Positions 35,761 to 46,219 of a DNA stretch of 64,000 nucleotides are shown here, one piece after another. Source of the DNA: Channa striata (lineage: Eukaryota; Chordata; Actinopteri; Anabantiformes; Channidae). The translations under genes and the position numbers were made by a program. Below the pieces are notes generated by a model, which was not told the DNA's origin, did not search any database, and was given only the letters and a program-made list of their open reading frames with translations. Each line of letters starts with the position of its first letter. The first letter of the stretch is position 1. The stretch lies in contig CM065172.1 of assembly GCA_033026295.1 (NCBI GenBank), positions 11,267,665 through 11,331,664 of the forward strand, given 5' to 3'.

Positions 35761-36839
35761 CAGAGAGAGAAGAAAAAAGCCTAAGCTGTGGCTATGGGAC
35801 TGCCAACTGTTCCGCTAACAGCCTCATAACAGGTGTGTGCTCTAGAACCATGTAATCCTATCACATTACCAAGTTAGAAAAAGAAAAAAATGCACCAAAC
35901 TGCAAACTCCCGGGCGCTTCCCCTCTCCCCCCCCCCCTCTCCTCTATCGTTCTCCCTCTCTTTCCATCCCTGTTGGCAGTGACAGAAATGAACAGCTGGG
36001 CTTCAGATTTATCATGTACAGACAGTAATTATTGCTGGTGCTGCCTGCTACTGACCCAAGTGAATAGAATGTCACATTAAAAAAAAAAAAAAAAACACAC
36101 AGCAGAATGCAGACCTAAGGTCGGGGGGGTGCCGGGTTGGGAAGTGTGTGGAAGATGTGTGTGTGACACCCTAGAGAGAGGAGGGCAGTGTTTAAACGTC
36201 ACTACGCTCCTGTTTGCAGTCAATTACGGACGAGGACAGGGGTATTGGCTCTGTAACTCGGCAAAGCAAACATTTCCTCGCTCACAATGAAGGTGACAGA
36301 AAAAAAAAATAGTTTCCAGTTCTGTTTAGGTTTTCTTTTCTTCTGCTTCTGTCAGAAATAAAGCGAGACGGCACAGCACTGGATTCTTGTCAAAGAATAG
36401 GTGACAGAGAACTGAAACTGAGAGGAAAAAAAAACAACAGTGGCAAAGTGAAGACAGATTTTTTTTTTCTAACAACTCCTCGTCTCATCTTTTAGGTTAC
36501 CGAATTACATATATGACTAAGATTAACAATTGCTAAATGATTAAAAAAAACCATGAAAAAGCCCCTGATGTTTACTAACACAAGTGTTTCCGTCATTATC
36601 TCATCCCAGTCTGACCCCACTTGCTGTATTTATCCAAACATGAAAAGGTCAGGAGATAAACTATCAGTTTATTACCCATGTCAATCAATGTCCTCGTCGT
36701 TAAACTGTTGAGCCGCATTCACCGTTTCCTTCTACATTCAGCCGTAAAAAAAAGTTGTGGTCTGTCACATTCCATACTCACTATCCTACGTATGGGCTGG
36801 TTCACACCTTAAAGACCCCCCGCCACATTTAAAAGGATT

Positions 36840-37090
36840 AGTCACCACATTTTGTGCCGGCTTAATCTCTCTTTCAGCTGGCCTAATAAGTGCGCTTCGA
36901 TAAGCGAACCATGCAAATTCATTCATGGCCAGTGGAGACCAAGCTTTCAGACAAATGTGCCAAAGTCTTCCCTTCTGCTAATTACCTCTTCATTTTCCCC
37001 TTTTCTCCTCTTATATTGCATATCAACAACTGCAGATTATTCTTCTCCTTTACTTTGCGTGAAATTATAATTTCATATATAAGATTAGGA
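36840..37090. promoter_or_regulatory. candidate conserved non-coding element with POU octamer
   Basis: Contains a perfect octamer ATGCAAAT at 36912-36919 beside TTCATTCATGG, an inverted pair TTCGATAAGCGAA, and CTGCTAATTACCTC. POU factors bind the octamer. The surrounding unique sequence resembles an enhancer. Confidence 0.38.
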
Positions 37091-37924
37091 TAGCTAGTAA
37101 GAAAAAATAAGTTACGGGAAGCTTTCTCTCATGAACACAAAAATACATGACACGGCATTACAGCTGTGAGATTAAAGGCAGCATATAGTTTTTTTCCAGT
37201 CTGTTACTCTGAGACAAATCAAAAAGACATATGAATAAATGGGTAGTTTTTTAAGGGGAAAAAACAAGATAAAACTTTTTTTCTAATAAATGATACAGTT
37301 TATAATTCACTACTATCCTTTTACAAGGTAGTATGATTATAAAGTATTATATACTGTTCTCATTTAACTTGTTTTTAGGATAGCAGTTTAACAAACACAC
37401 ATAACCTGTGATAGTAAAAATCTGAAATGTTATATTAAGATAAAAAAAAGGCAAAGAAGACCCAAAGTCCAACCTCTTTATCATTCCGGAATATTTCTTC
37501 ACCACGTATTAATTAGGCTATTACTCGAGATTGGTGACGGAGAGCTTTGAGGTTTTAATTAGGTGCTGGCCACTGCATGAGTGCACAGGAGTGAAGAAAG
37601 TGGGTGGTAATGCCACTTGCCTTGCTCCTGGCCCATATCAAGTAGCCCTGTACTCTTTGGCTACTGCAGCAAGATGCATGGGTAGCCCACGTGCATCTGG
37701 AGTTTATTTGATCGTTTGATCTCTGGTGTTTCCTCTTTCTGCCGTAAAAAAAAAAAGAAGAAAAAAAAAGAGAGAGACCAGTTGGTGTGATTTGGGTATT
37801 AAAAGATGGGGGTTAAGGTAATTATGGTGTTGGGTGGCTTGTGTCTGATGACTGGGCACATGCTCAATCAGGACTCAGCTGTCCCACTCTTTCTGTCTAT
37901 CCCCCACACCCAGCGCGCACAATC

Positions 37925-37974
37925 ACGCACGCACGCGCGCACACACACACACACGCACACACTAACACACACAC
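37925..37974 (+). repeat. CA microsatellite with GC interruptions
   Basis: CA tract beginning with CACGCACGCACGCGCGC, an alternating purine-pyrimidine run. Confidence 0.94.
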
Positions 37975-38499
37975 CTCCCTCCCCTTGTCTGCTGTCTGTG
38001 TTCCCCCTTCTCTCCCCCTGCCACTCTGCTAAAACCAGGCATAACACACACACAGCCTCGCGTAACATCAATCAAATACTGAGAGCGGACCATAAAACTA
38101 CACAAACATATACGCTGCCATTAACTACTGTGTTTGACACTTAAAATTGTTCTTCTCTGATGAAGGTGTGAAATTAGAAAAACAGAAAAAAGAATTAATT
38201 AAGACAGGACGTTTTAAAAATATTACGGCCATTGGACAGTTTTAAATATAAATAAAAATGTTGAAAAAACATTTTGTCAGTGTTAGACATTTTTTAAAAA
38301 ACCAACCAAAATAAAAAACAAACGTATCCATTTTTTCCTGAAAAACCTAATTCAAACTAACTGAAAAGAGTGACACAAAATGTCCCAGTGTATTAAAAGT
38401 GAAAGTGAAATAAGTAAATTATCCAAAAATCCTATATTGTGGAATCATTTAAACGGCGTATTAAAAAAATATAAATCTCGAGAATGTGTTTTTTTCCTT

Positions 38500-38900
38500 G
38501 GTTGACAAGGCGATAGTAATCACCTCGTTGCTGAGAAGCACTCTTCCCTGACAAGGCTCCTTGGAATACAAGGATCCCCCAGGAGAAATCGGCATGAAAG
38601 AGGTTAAAGACAATGACTCACTTTTTTTCCCTCCAAATGTCTCCCTGTTAAATTTATTTCAAAACTCTGTTAATCTGCTGTACACAACATTTCCATTAGC
38701 ATAGTCCAGCCCCCTAATAAAAATTCCAGCTAGTTTAATTAAAAAATGTAAATTTACTGTCATCCAAGGAGCAGCAGAAATAGGAGTGCAACAGCATATT
38801 TTATTGCTTAAGACATCAAATTGATTCAGGTTATTGCTAAATTGTGATAAAAGGTTATTGAGGGCCTTCAGACCTGGGCTTGTTTTTCTCCCTCATTTCA
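38500..38900. promoter_or_regulatory. candidate conserved non-coding element
   Basis: A 400-base unique island rich in regulatory words: GGCGATAGTAATCACC, GACAAGGCTCCTTGGAATAC, CTGTTAATCTGC, CCAGCTAGTTTAATTAAAAA, TTTACTGTCATCC, CAAATTGATTCAGG and GTGATAAAAGG. The composition differs from the A-rich filler around it. Confidence 0.42.
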
Positions 38901-39280
38901 TTCTGGTTTTGTGGAAGGCCGTAAAAGATGGAGAGGGCCACAAAGGGTTAATGAGACAACTCAGTCAGGGAGAAGGCAATCAACATTATGACTCATAAGA
39001 GGGTAGAAAAACATTTTCCGAGCTGACGAAAAGTTTGAAATTAGGGTGTGTCAGGATAACAGTTGCACTTGTTTGTTGTTATTTTAAACTATAATACAGG
39101 ACACCTTAAATAACCAGACAAAATAACCAAGTCCTCATGTCTGTCACTCATGTGTTTGTGAAACCCTGTGGTCACAAATGTCTACTACACACTCCACAGT
39201 AGACAATGAAGTATATAGTGTCTCAGGTTTTTTTTTTTAATAAGAAACATCATCTTTAGATTGGTTTTATTTTATCATTC

Positions 39281-39299
39281 ATATATATATATATATATA
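39281..39299 (+). repeat. (AT)9 microsatellite
   Basis: Short uninterrupted AT tract. Confidence 0.93.
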
Positions 39300-40308
39300 C
39301 GTTAGGTAAAGAGCAGAGAAACCCATGCAGTGTCAAGTGTGCTGAGCGGCAAGATTAGACAGCAAAGACAACACGAATAATTGTTAGCAGGATTCAAATA
39401 AGATACAAACACAGTTTGAAACTTGTAGAAAAACGTATTAAAAATAACAACCAGTAGGCAAACCTACCTGAATAAACTTTGAATTACAGATTTTTTTTTT
39501 CTAAAAGTGTAAAAAGAAAAAAATGAATAATTCTGTATATAAAACGTTTGGAGCAATGTTTCTGTAATATAATAGACTCATACAATTTTGAAAATACTGC
39601 CTATCAAAAACAACCTTAAGTAAATATTTATACACAGTAAAAGTGTAAAATAAAGCACACAAATGGCAGATACAATTTATCGAAGTTAAAAGAAACCCAT
39701 AAAACTGAAATTCTAAAAAGTTATAGTTTAGTCTGTGAATAGTTATATTAATGTATGGTGCAAATAGTGAAACACATACACACACATATAAAGAGAAGAC
39801 ACCACTCAATGCATGCAAACCGAAAATATGCGTACATACCATACACACTGAACAGAAAGAACTAAATGGGACTGTAAAACATGAGTTATTTTAAAACACA
39901 CACTAAACCCTTCTTACGGGTAAAGTAATAAGGAGAGTGACAGGCGCAAGTATGAGGTGTAATCCAGTTACAACTGGACAAGTTTATCCTCCCAAAAGTA
40001 CGCACAGAATGACTGTTGTTAATCTGACAGTTACAGGTGTAATAAAAATTTGAAATATACGGTGTATTTCAACAAAAATGCTGAACACTAGCAATCATTT
40101 CATTGAACGTTCCAAATGAATATTGTTTTTTTGCTACACATTTACTTAAACATAATGGATTTAATTATGGCAATGGTAATTATTTTAATCTAACATACAC
40201 CTGCGCACTACATATAGACTAATTAGAAGTACCTGGAAAGGTGTTAGCACTGCTCCTGTTCCCTTTACATGTGTGACAACATAAGCAACACACTAGTTTG
40301 TTTGCTTT

Positions 40309-40322
40309 GTCCCCTTGGCAAC
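40309..40322 (-). promoter_or_regulatory. RFX X-box-like motif
   Basis: On the minus strand GTTGCCAAGGGGAC, with the complete left half GTTGCC and a right half fitting RRNRAC; 11 of 14 positions match GTTGCCATGGAAAC. Confidence 0.4.
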
Positions 40323-40834
40323 AAACCCTCAGGCCATTCACTGTACTCTAATGGCATCGCCAGTGCCTCTGTGGCTAAAACCAATACCTGCGTTTCTACT
40401 GTAACAAATACTGGCTTTTCAAAAACATGTAATTAAATCGAGGGGCTAAACAAGCAGAAAAGCCTGGATGAAGATGAAAAAAAAAGACTGACAGTTACGC
40501 TGTTCCCGTGTGTTTAGGAGAAATAGACTCTGACAAGAGAAAATGAAACTGGCTTTATGAACTTTCTTCGCATGTGTACTGAGAGTAACACAGCGTCATG
40601 AGTCGTGTGCTGGGGAAATGGGCAATCATATTTAATACTGCAGTCACCTTTGGGCACTGTCAAACGGCTATAAATAAGGGTGTCGCAACACTTGGGTATA
40701 CGTACGTGCTGGTGGATAGTTTAATCATGAACAACTTCCCCTCTCTATATATTTAGTCAGAGATAAAGGCACACCTTCAACTGTCAGCTAATAAAACATA
40801 TATGGCAAAGGCAGAAAAGAAGAAGAGTACTCAC

Positions 40835-40897
40835 CATATTCAGGGAAGTCGAAGTTAAATCCTCTCAGACATGTAACTTTCATAATATTACTCAACT
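40835..40897 (-). other. exon-like segment, 63 nt, single open frame
   Basis: On the minus strand, 'ctactaatcaac' (branch-like), then 'gactttctaacag' as acceptor, 63 bases, then the strong donor 'gtgagt'. Only one frame is open; it enters and leaves in phase 1, so the exon is symmetric. It reads LSNIMKVTCLRGFNFDFPEY. An internal ATG (M of MKVTC) could also make it a first coding exon. The peptide is varied and not low-complexity, but I cannot place it in a family. It is the best coding-exon candidate in the window, still possibly chance. Confidence 0.35.
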
Positions 40898-41137
40898 CTG
40901 TTAGAAAGTCATTCGAATGTTGATTAGTAGTAGGGGAAATAAAGCGGAAAAGTAACTAGATAAAAAAAGGCTTCCTTCAATCATGCACTAAACTCCTTGA
41001 CATGTAATCTGTCAATAGTTTGTTGCTGAGATAATGCCGGCTGCCACGAGCAGATTTGATTGGCAGCTTAGAGTCTGGCCCCTCCTTTCTGTGGTTTGAC
41101 GGGGGGTAGGTAAAAGAATATGGAGCCTCCCCCTTGC

Positions 41138-41248
41138 CTGCTCTCTCTCTCTCGCTCTCTCTCTCTCTCTGTCGCTCTCTGTGTCACTCTCTCTCTCTGC
41201 CTCTAGTGCGCTGGCTCTCTCTCTCTTTCTCGCTCTCTCTGCTTTGCT
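41138..41248 (+). repeat. CT-rich microsatellite, about 110 nt
   Basis: Degenerate (CT)n with GT and GC interruptions. The Arg/Glu-rich minus frame 41012-41374 crosses it and is a repeat translation. Confidence 0.95.
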
Positions 41249-44200
41249 CCCATACACACACACATGCACGGACCAAGCTGTTGGTGATGTTGTCTGAATA
41301 GGCTGATAGAAAATTATGGCAGAGGAACCGGAGCAGTTTTTTTCTCCCTCCCTCAGTGGGCTGGCCTTTTCCATCTTTGTGGTCCTCTAGCCTTTCAACT
41401 CTCTTGGGGTGGAGCCTCCGCTGCCTCTATTCAAATAAGGGGAGCACAGCACTTCAAAAAAAAAGAAAAAAAAAACAGGCTTTGGGGAGAAAGATTACAT
41501 GTTTATTAAAATATGTCATGCTTTCATTGTGCACAAATATTTAAAGGTTTTGACAAATTTTAATCAAATGCCATTAGACCTGCCTGCAAAACCTTTTTAA
41601 AAACACCAACATTATAGCTATACATAAAACCCAAGTACAGTAAGTAAAAGGATTATTTTGCAATCATGCAAGCTACAAATAAATAATCCCTATTGCATCG
41701 TTCAAGGGACACAAGTGTATCAGGAATATTTCAAACAAAAATATTAAAGTCAGTCCGACACTTTAGCCTGAAGCAAATAACTCTTTCGCTTCTCTCACAA
41801 AACCGGGATCCTCTCTGTTTCAGGGCCGTGTAGTAGACTTTCTTTGCCTCTCTCCCTAGGAGCACACTCTTTCTCCTTCCCTCCCTCTGATAAGCTATCA
41901 GTTTTCATTGTAATTTCAGGTGAAATGATAAACGACAGCCGTTACCAGGTGACAATGAATACTTTATAAGACAAACCCCTTATTTGCCTGGCAGTTTCTT
42001 CCGCAGTGGCATGCAAAGTGTCTCTGGACCATTTGTTCATAATACCAATATACTGTAAACACGGCTTTGTATAAAATATGTGAAATTAAACACATTTTTA
42101 AAAAGTATAAACTCGGAAAGGTCACACGTTATTCTTGCTTTCCACGGCAGTTTTATTTTGAATAAAGATGGTGTGTAACTAGCATTTAATGGTTATAGAA
42201 AAGAGGAAATGAACAACTTTATGGCTGTGAACCATAATGCAATGATACAATGTCCTAGCTTCAGTTCCTGAGTGTTGTCAGCAGAGTCCAAAGTATGTAC
42301 ATAAAACAGGTTTTGGTTGATTCTGAAATTATGATGACTCATTCTGGTTAATAATGGAAAACAACAGCTTTGTCTCCTCCTTCCTAACCCACATAAAGGC
42401 AAATGTCCTTAAAAAGTTTCTATCAAAAGGTTCCACCCTTGATCTAACATTGTACAGTAAATACTACTTCAGTTTTTGTTAGTCATGATAATAATCCAAT
42501 TGTTTTTGATGTGCCTGACCCAAGTTGGCGGCCAGACTTGCTGTAAGGGTGTTGGATAAAATCTATTGTCAAATGTTAGAGCCGTTTATCATCAATCATT
42601 TATTGTTTGGTGGATTAGTGAGACCTGGTAAGGTCTGACGTCCATCATTACTGAACAAACTTTGGACTAAATACTCTCTTATCGCAGTGGTAACATGCTA
42701 TTAAATCTATTATTTGCTGTAATTCTAGAGACAAAGATAGGACATATAATTTGGATTGTGTAATTAAACATCTGCAAAAAACATTTCTAATACTTTTACA
42801 TGAAAAAGGTCTAAATGATTTTGCTTAAAAAAAAACACGATACTTAAACACAATTCTGGTTGAATCACTGAGGCTTTGTTCCGCTCCGATGCATCAGGCT
42901 GATAATATGACAACAAGTAGTTCAGTGTGTCTAAACTTGATAGTGGGGACGTTTTGATTTGCAGGGTGAGTTCTATTCACGTAACGGCGTCCACAGGAAA
43001 AGCAGGGAAAGTTTCTCGACCACACTTTACAGCCCTCTGGCCCTTGAGCTGCCATGTTTGGGGGTGAAACCATTACTTTTCAAAAGGAGCTGTGGGGCTT
43101 TCCGTTTGATGTGGTCTGGGGGCATTGTATGGTGCATGCGGGAGAACGTAGCGGGCAAGGTGGAGTGTGTATGCGTGTGAGTGTGTGCGTGCGTTACTGT
43201 GCACGTGACATGGCAGGGGTACATCAGTCAAAGGGCCGCCGGGCCAGACGTTTGGCCGCCCCTGACAGTGCACTCCAGGAGGGGCTGGTCTGGTGCAGGG
43301 CCCACTCCGAGTCCTCCATTCCCCAGGACAAAAGCTAGGGCCTGGTTGAAAGATGTGAATTCGGCGGCTTTTGTGGCTAAAGCCCAGAGACATGCCGAGT
43401 GAGAAATCTGACCTTTGCCGAGAGTCAGATTGTTTTTTGAACCCCTCTTGCTGTCTGTGGCAGTTTGGGGCAAAGAGTGAGCGAGAGAATGGGAGAAGAT
43501 GGAGTGGGTGCAAGTTGGCGTGGGGTGGAGGTCTGTCCTAACTGGTGGAGTGTACAGGTGGGGGGGGCGTTACAGAACAGGAGCAGCATGAAGCACTTGT
43601 ACTGCGTCTAACTTTAAGCACAACAAATTAAAGTAGTTTGTGTTTTTCGGCAGACAACGGATCAATTTTATTCTTGATATTCACTGTCATGATGTTGATA
43701 AATTGGCAGGAAATTGAATGTGTAAAAGCCTAATTCTGAAGCAGGGGCTTTTAAAGTGGGCATCAACAAGAGCTCACCCTAGTGTTATTCGAGGTTGCCT
43801 GTGATGTGGGATATTATTCCCTCTCACGTCTGTTTATATTGCATTATATATTTATTTTTAAGGAGACAAGGAGCTGAATATTAAACTTACACACAAATAA
43901 AGCCAGAACAATGATGAAGGCAATACACCACTTCTTGATGATCATCATTTGCATTACTCATGACAGTGATTCTTCAAAATCTCATTTGATTTTAATCATT
44001 GCTATATAGCTGTATACAGAGCTACATACATACTATGAAAATCACATGCCACAATCTAATTAAAGGTACCCACTTGAAAGCAATTAACATGGAGTTTACC
44101 GAATATGAGGTACTCTATAAGGTATATCTGTACTGTATGTCAACATGCTGCAATGTCTTTTATTCCTGCTCTGTTTATGATGTTACATGAATTATGATAT

Positions 44201-44289
44201 AGCATGTTGTTTGGCGGCAGTGTGCTGAGAGCAGAGATTTTGTAGATAGAATAGGCCTATGCTTTTGAGTCATACATTTTTCTTGACAC
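41249..44289. other. non-coding stretch, no gene recognised
   Basis: A-rich tract at 41456-41476, CT-rich part near 41850-41890 and an octamer ATTTGCAT at 43947-43954. The GC-richer part 42960-43560 has overlapping open frames on both strands but no splice or domain evidence. Confidence 0.55.
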
Positions 44290-44760
44290 TGCTTTCATCC
44301 CCCGGCCGTAATCATCATATCTCCCCCATTGCTCTCCCGGATGCAGACATCCATAATGCAATCTTCCTAATTTTGATCCCTCGCAATCTGGTTTTTAAAA
44401 GGGAGGGGAAAAAAGGGACATATTTCTGAAGGCTCGCTCTGTAATCATTTTAGACAGATAGCCTTTCCCATCGCAGATGAGCAAATATTTGTAAACCAGC
44501 TATCTAATGGAAAATTATAGTGAAATTAGAGTGAAATTCATGACAGTGAAATCCGATTATCTGTAATTCTATTATGCCATCTTAGCCCACACAGCATATT
44601 TTTGTAGAGTTTTTTCCATAAATACCTATGCCAGGGGTCTTGCTAATCAAATAAAATTGAAATTCATCTTCCCATTAAATTCAATTAGCTGCAATTTCTA
44701 AAGCCTAACAAAGATTTTAATTACTAAATTATAAAATTCTCCCTAGCCAAATTGGGGAGA
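44290..44760. promoter_or_regulatory. candidate conserved non-coding element
   Basis: The longest enhancer-like island: GGCCGTAATCATCATATC, GCAATCTTCCTAATTTTG, GCAAATATTTGTAAACC, GATTATCTGTAATTC, TTGCTAATCAAATAAAATTG, TTCAATTAGCTGCAATTTC and TTTTAATTACTAAATTATAA. AATTC and AATTAG words recur in varied contexts over 470 bases, with no simple repeat. I think it likely to be conserved among vertebrates, but that is unmeasured. Confidence 0.48.
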
Positions 44761-46190
44761 GAAAAAGTACATCCCCTGCATCTGAAAAACAAACCCATGA
44801 AAGGAAATTGTTGATCAAAAAAGATATCCAGGGGAAAATAACATTAGGGAGAGCACTGGGGCCCTTATTCAGCGAGTCTGGGTGGGGAGTGACGTGTGCC
44901 AAGCACTGGGCTCCTGGGCCGGAGGAAATGAACTTAGCCGAGGTTCTCTCTGTCTCTAAATGTCTGCCCTCAGAGTTATTATACTGTAATTGACTAATTG
45001 ACACCTTAATTTCATTTATGGGGCTCCTGTGTTCATAAAGCAACCTCTGGGTGGGGCAGTGGTCTTGAGCGGAAGCAAGGAAGTCAACATCCAGGACACC
45101 AGGTAGGGCCTCAGGCCTTCAGTTCTGTCCTCAGCAGATGATGATTATGCATTTGATAATGAAATGGTCAGGACGAACATACTGACTTAGCAAAGGCTTA
45201 AAGCATCTTACTCGTATGTTTAAATCCCTCTGATGCATGTGGATGGCTAATAATCATGCATGCCCAGTCTTCTCAATCTGCCACAGACACAAATGACCTT
45301 CTTCAGGGTCGAATAGATTTATTTTTTGGGGAGGTTAGTTCCTCAAAATGTCAAATGGTGATCCAAGCAACGCGTCGGCTTCTTTAACATTGCAGGTGCA
45401 CGCTGGTTTGTTTTCAAGCTCTGTTTCCTCAGTTTCATGAAGTCAGGAGTTACTGCTGGTAATAGTGGACAGCGCACTGCTAATAGGACAGCTCGGGGGT
45501 CTCAGGTCAACCACTGGGTCCATTTCCCAGCCGCAGACTCCTCCTCACCAGTGGGCCACTAAAATAACAGCTCAGCACCCTCTGTGGACTACAAAGCTCC
45601 CTCTGAAAAGGCACCTGCTGCTGTTATTCATTTTAGCTCTTTTGGCAGCTCCCTCTGTCTGTTTAAAGGACACGTAGAAGAAAAAGACTGACTGGGATGT
45701 GATGAATTATTTAAGTATGATGTCTAATTGTTTCGAGGTAGACATCTTGTTTCTGCAAGGTAGAGGCTTTTGGGGGTAGATGTGGGTGCACATGTGTGGG
45801 GAGGACTCCTCGTGAAGAGGTCTGTCTGCCGTGTAATGCAGGCAGTCTCATACTTGAAGTGGCTGGGTAAATATGACCGAACTGAAACTTTAATCTGCTT
45901 TTTCCACACCCAAGCTGGCTGGGTATTAAAGATAATCTTTTTTGTGTGTCATATGGTGGGAGATATAGATGGAGCTAATTTTTTAGAGACAAATCTGATA
46001 TTTGTCAACTGGTTGAAAAAAACCTGGGGATTTTCTCCTAATCCTCCCTTGGATGTGAAGGCGCGTTAACAGCAAAATGCAGATGGTGTTCTGTGCACGG
46101 AGAGTACCCAGCACTCAGCGCAGTGCATACGGAAAGGCGCACGCTAGCCTCACTAGGGCTCAGCACAACCTGCAGATAGCGAACGCACCC

Positions 46191-46219
46191 CCACACACAC
46201 ACACACACACACACACACA
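46191..46219 (+). repeat. (CA)14 microsatellite
   Basis: Uninterrupted CA dinucleotides. Confidence 0.96.

Larger units (their letters stand above)
35761..38499. other. non-coding stretch with simple repeats
   Basis: Contains C-rich and CT tracts near 35915-35960, a poly(A) run near 36079-36095, A-rich runs at 37746-37769 and a CA tract. An imperfect inverted repeat lies at 37301-37341 around CTATCCTTTTACAAGGTAG. No gene is seen. Confidence 0.55.
38901..40834. other. non-coding stretch, AT-rich
   Basis: Contains an (AT)n tract and an imperfect inverted repeat TTGAAATATAC-ggt-GTATTTCAA at 40050-40072. The minus frame 39501-39848 is AT-rich and cysteine/tyrosine-heavy by composition and is not a gene. 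Confidence 0.55.

Noticed and set aside
38801..38813. TTATTGCTTAAGA, the first 13 bases of miR-137
   Set aside because: The rest of the mature sequence does not match and no complementary arm lies nearby to form a precursor hairpin.
41012..41374. 120-codon minus-strand Arg/Glu-rich open frame
   Set aside because: It crosses the CT microsatellite at 41138-41248; the Arg/Glu alternation is the repeat read backwards.
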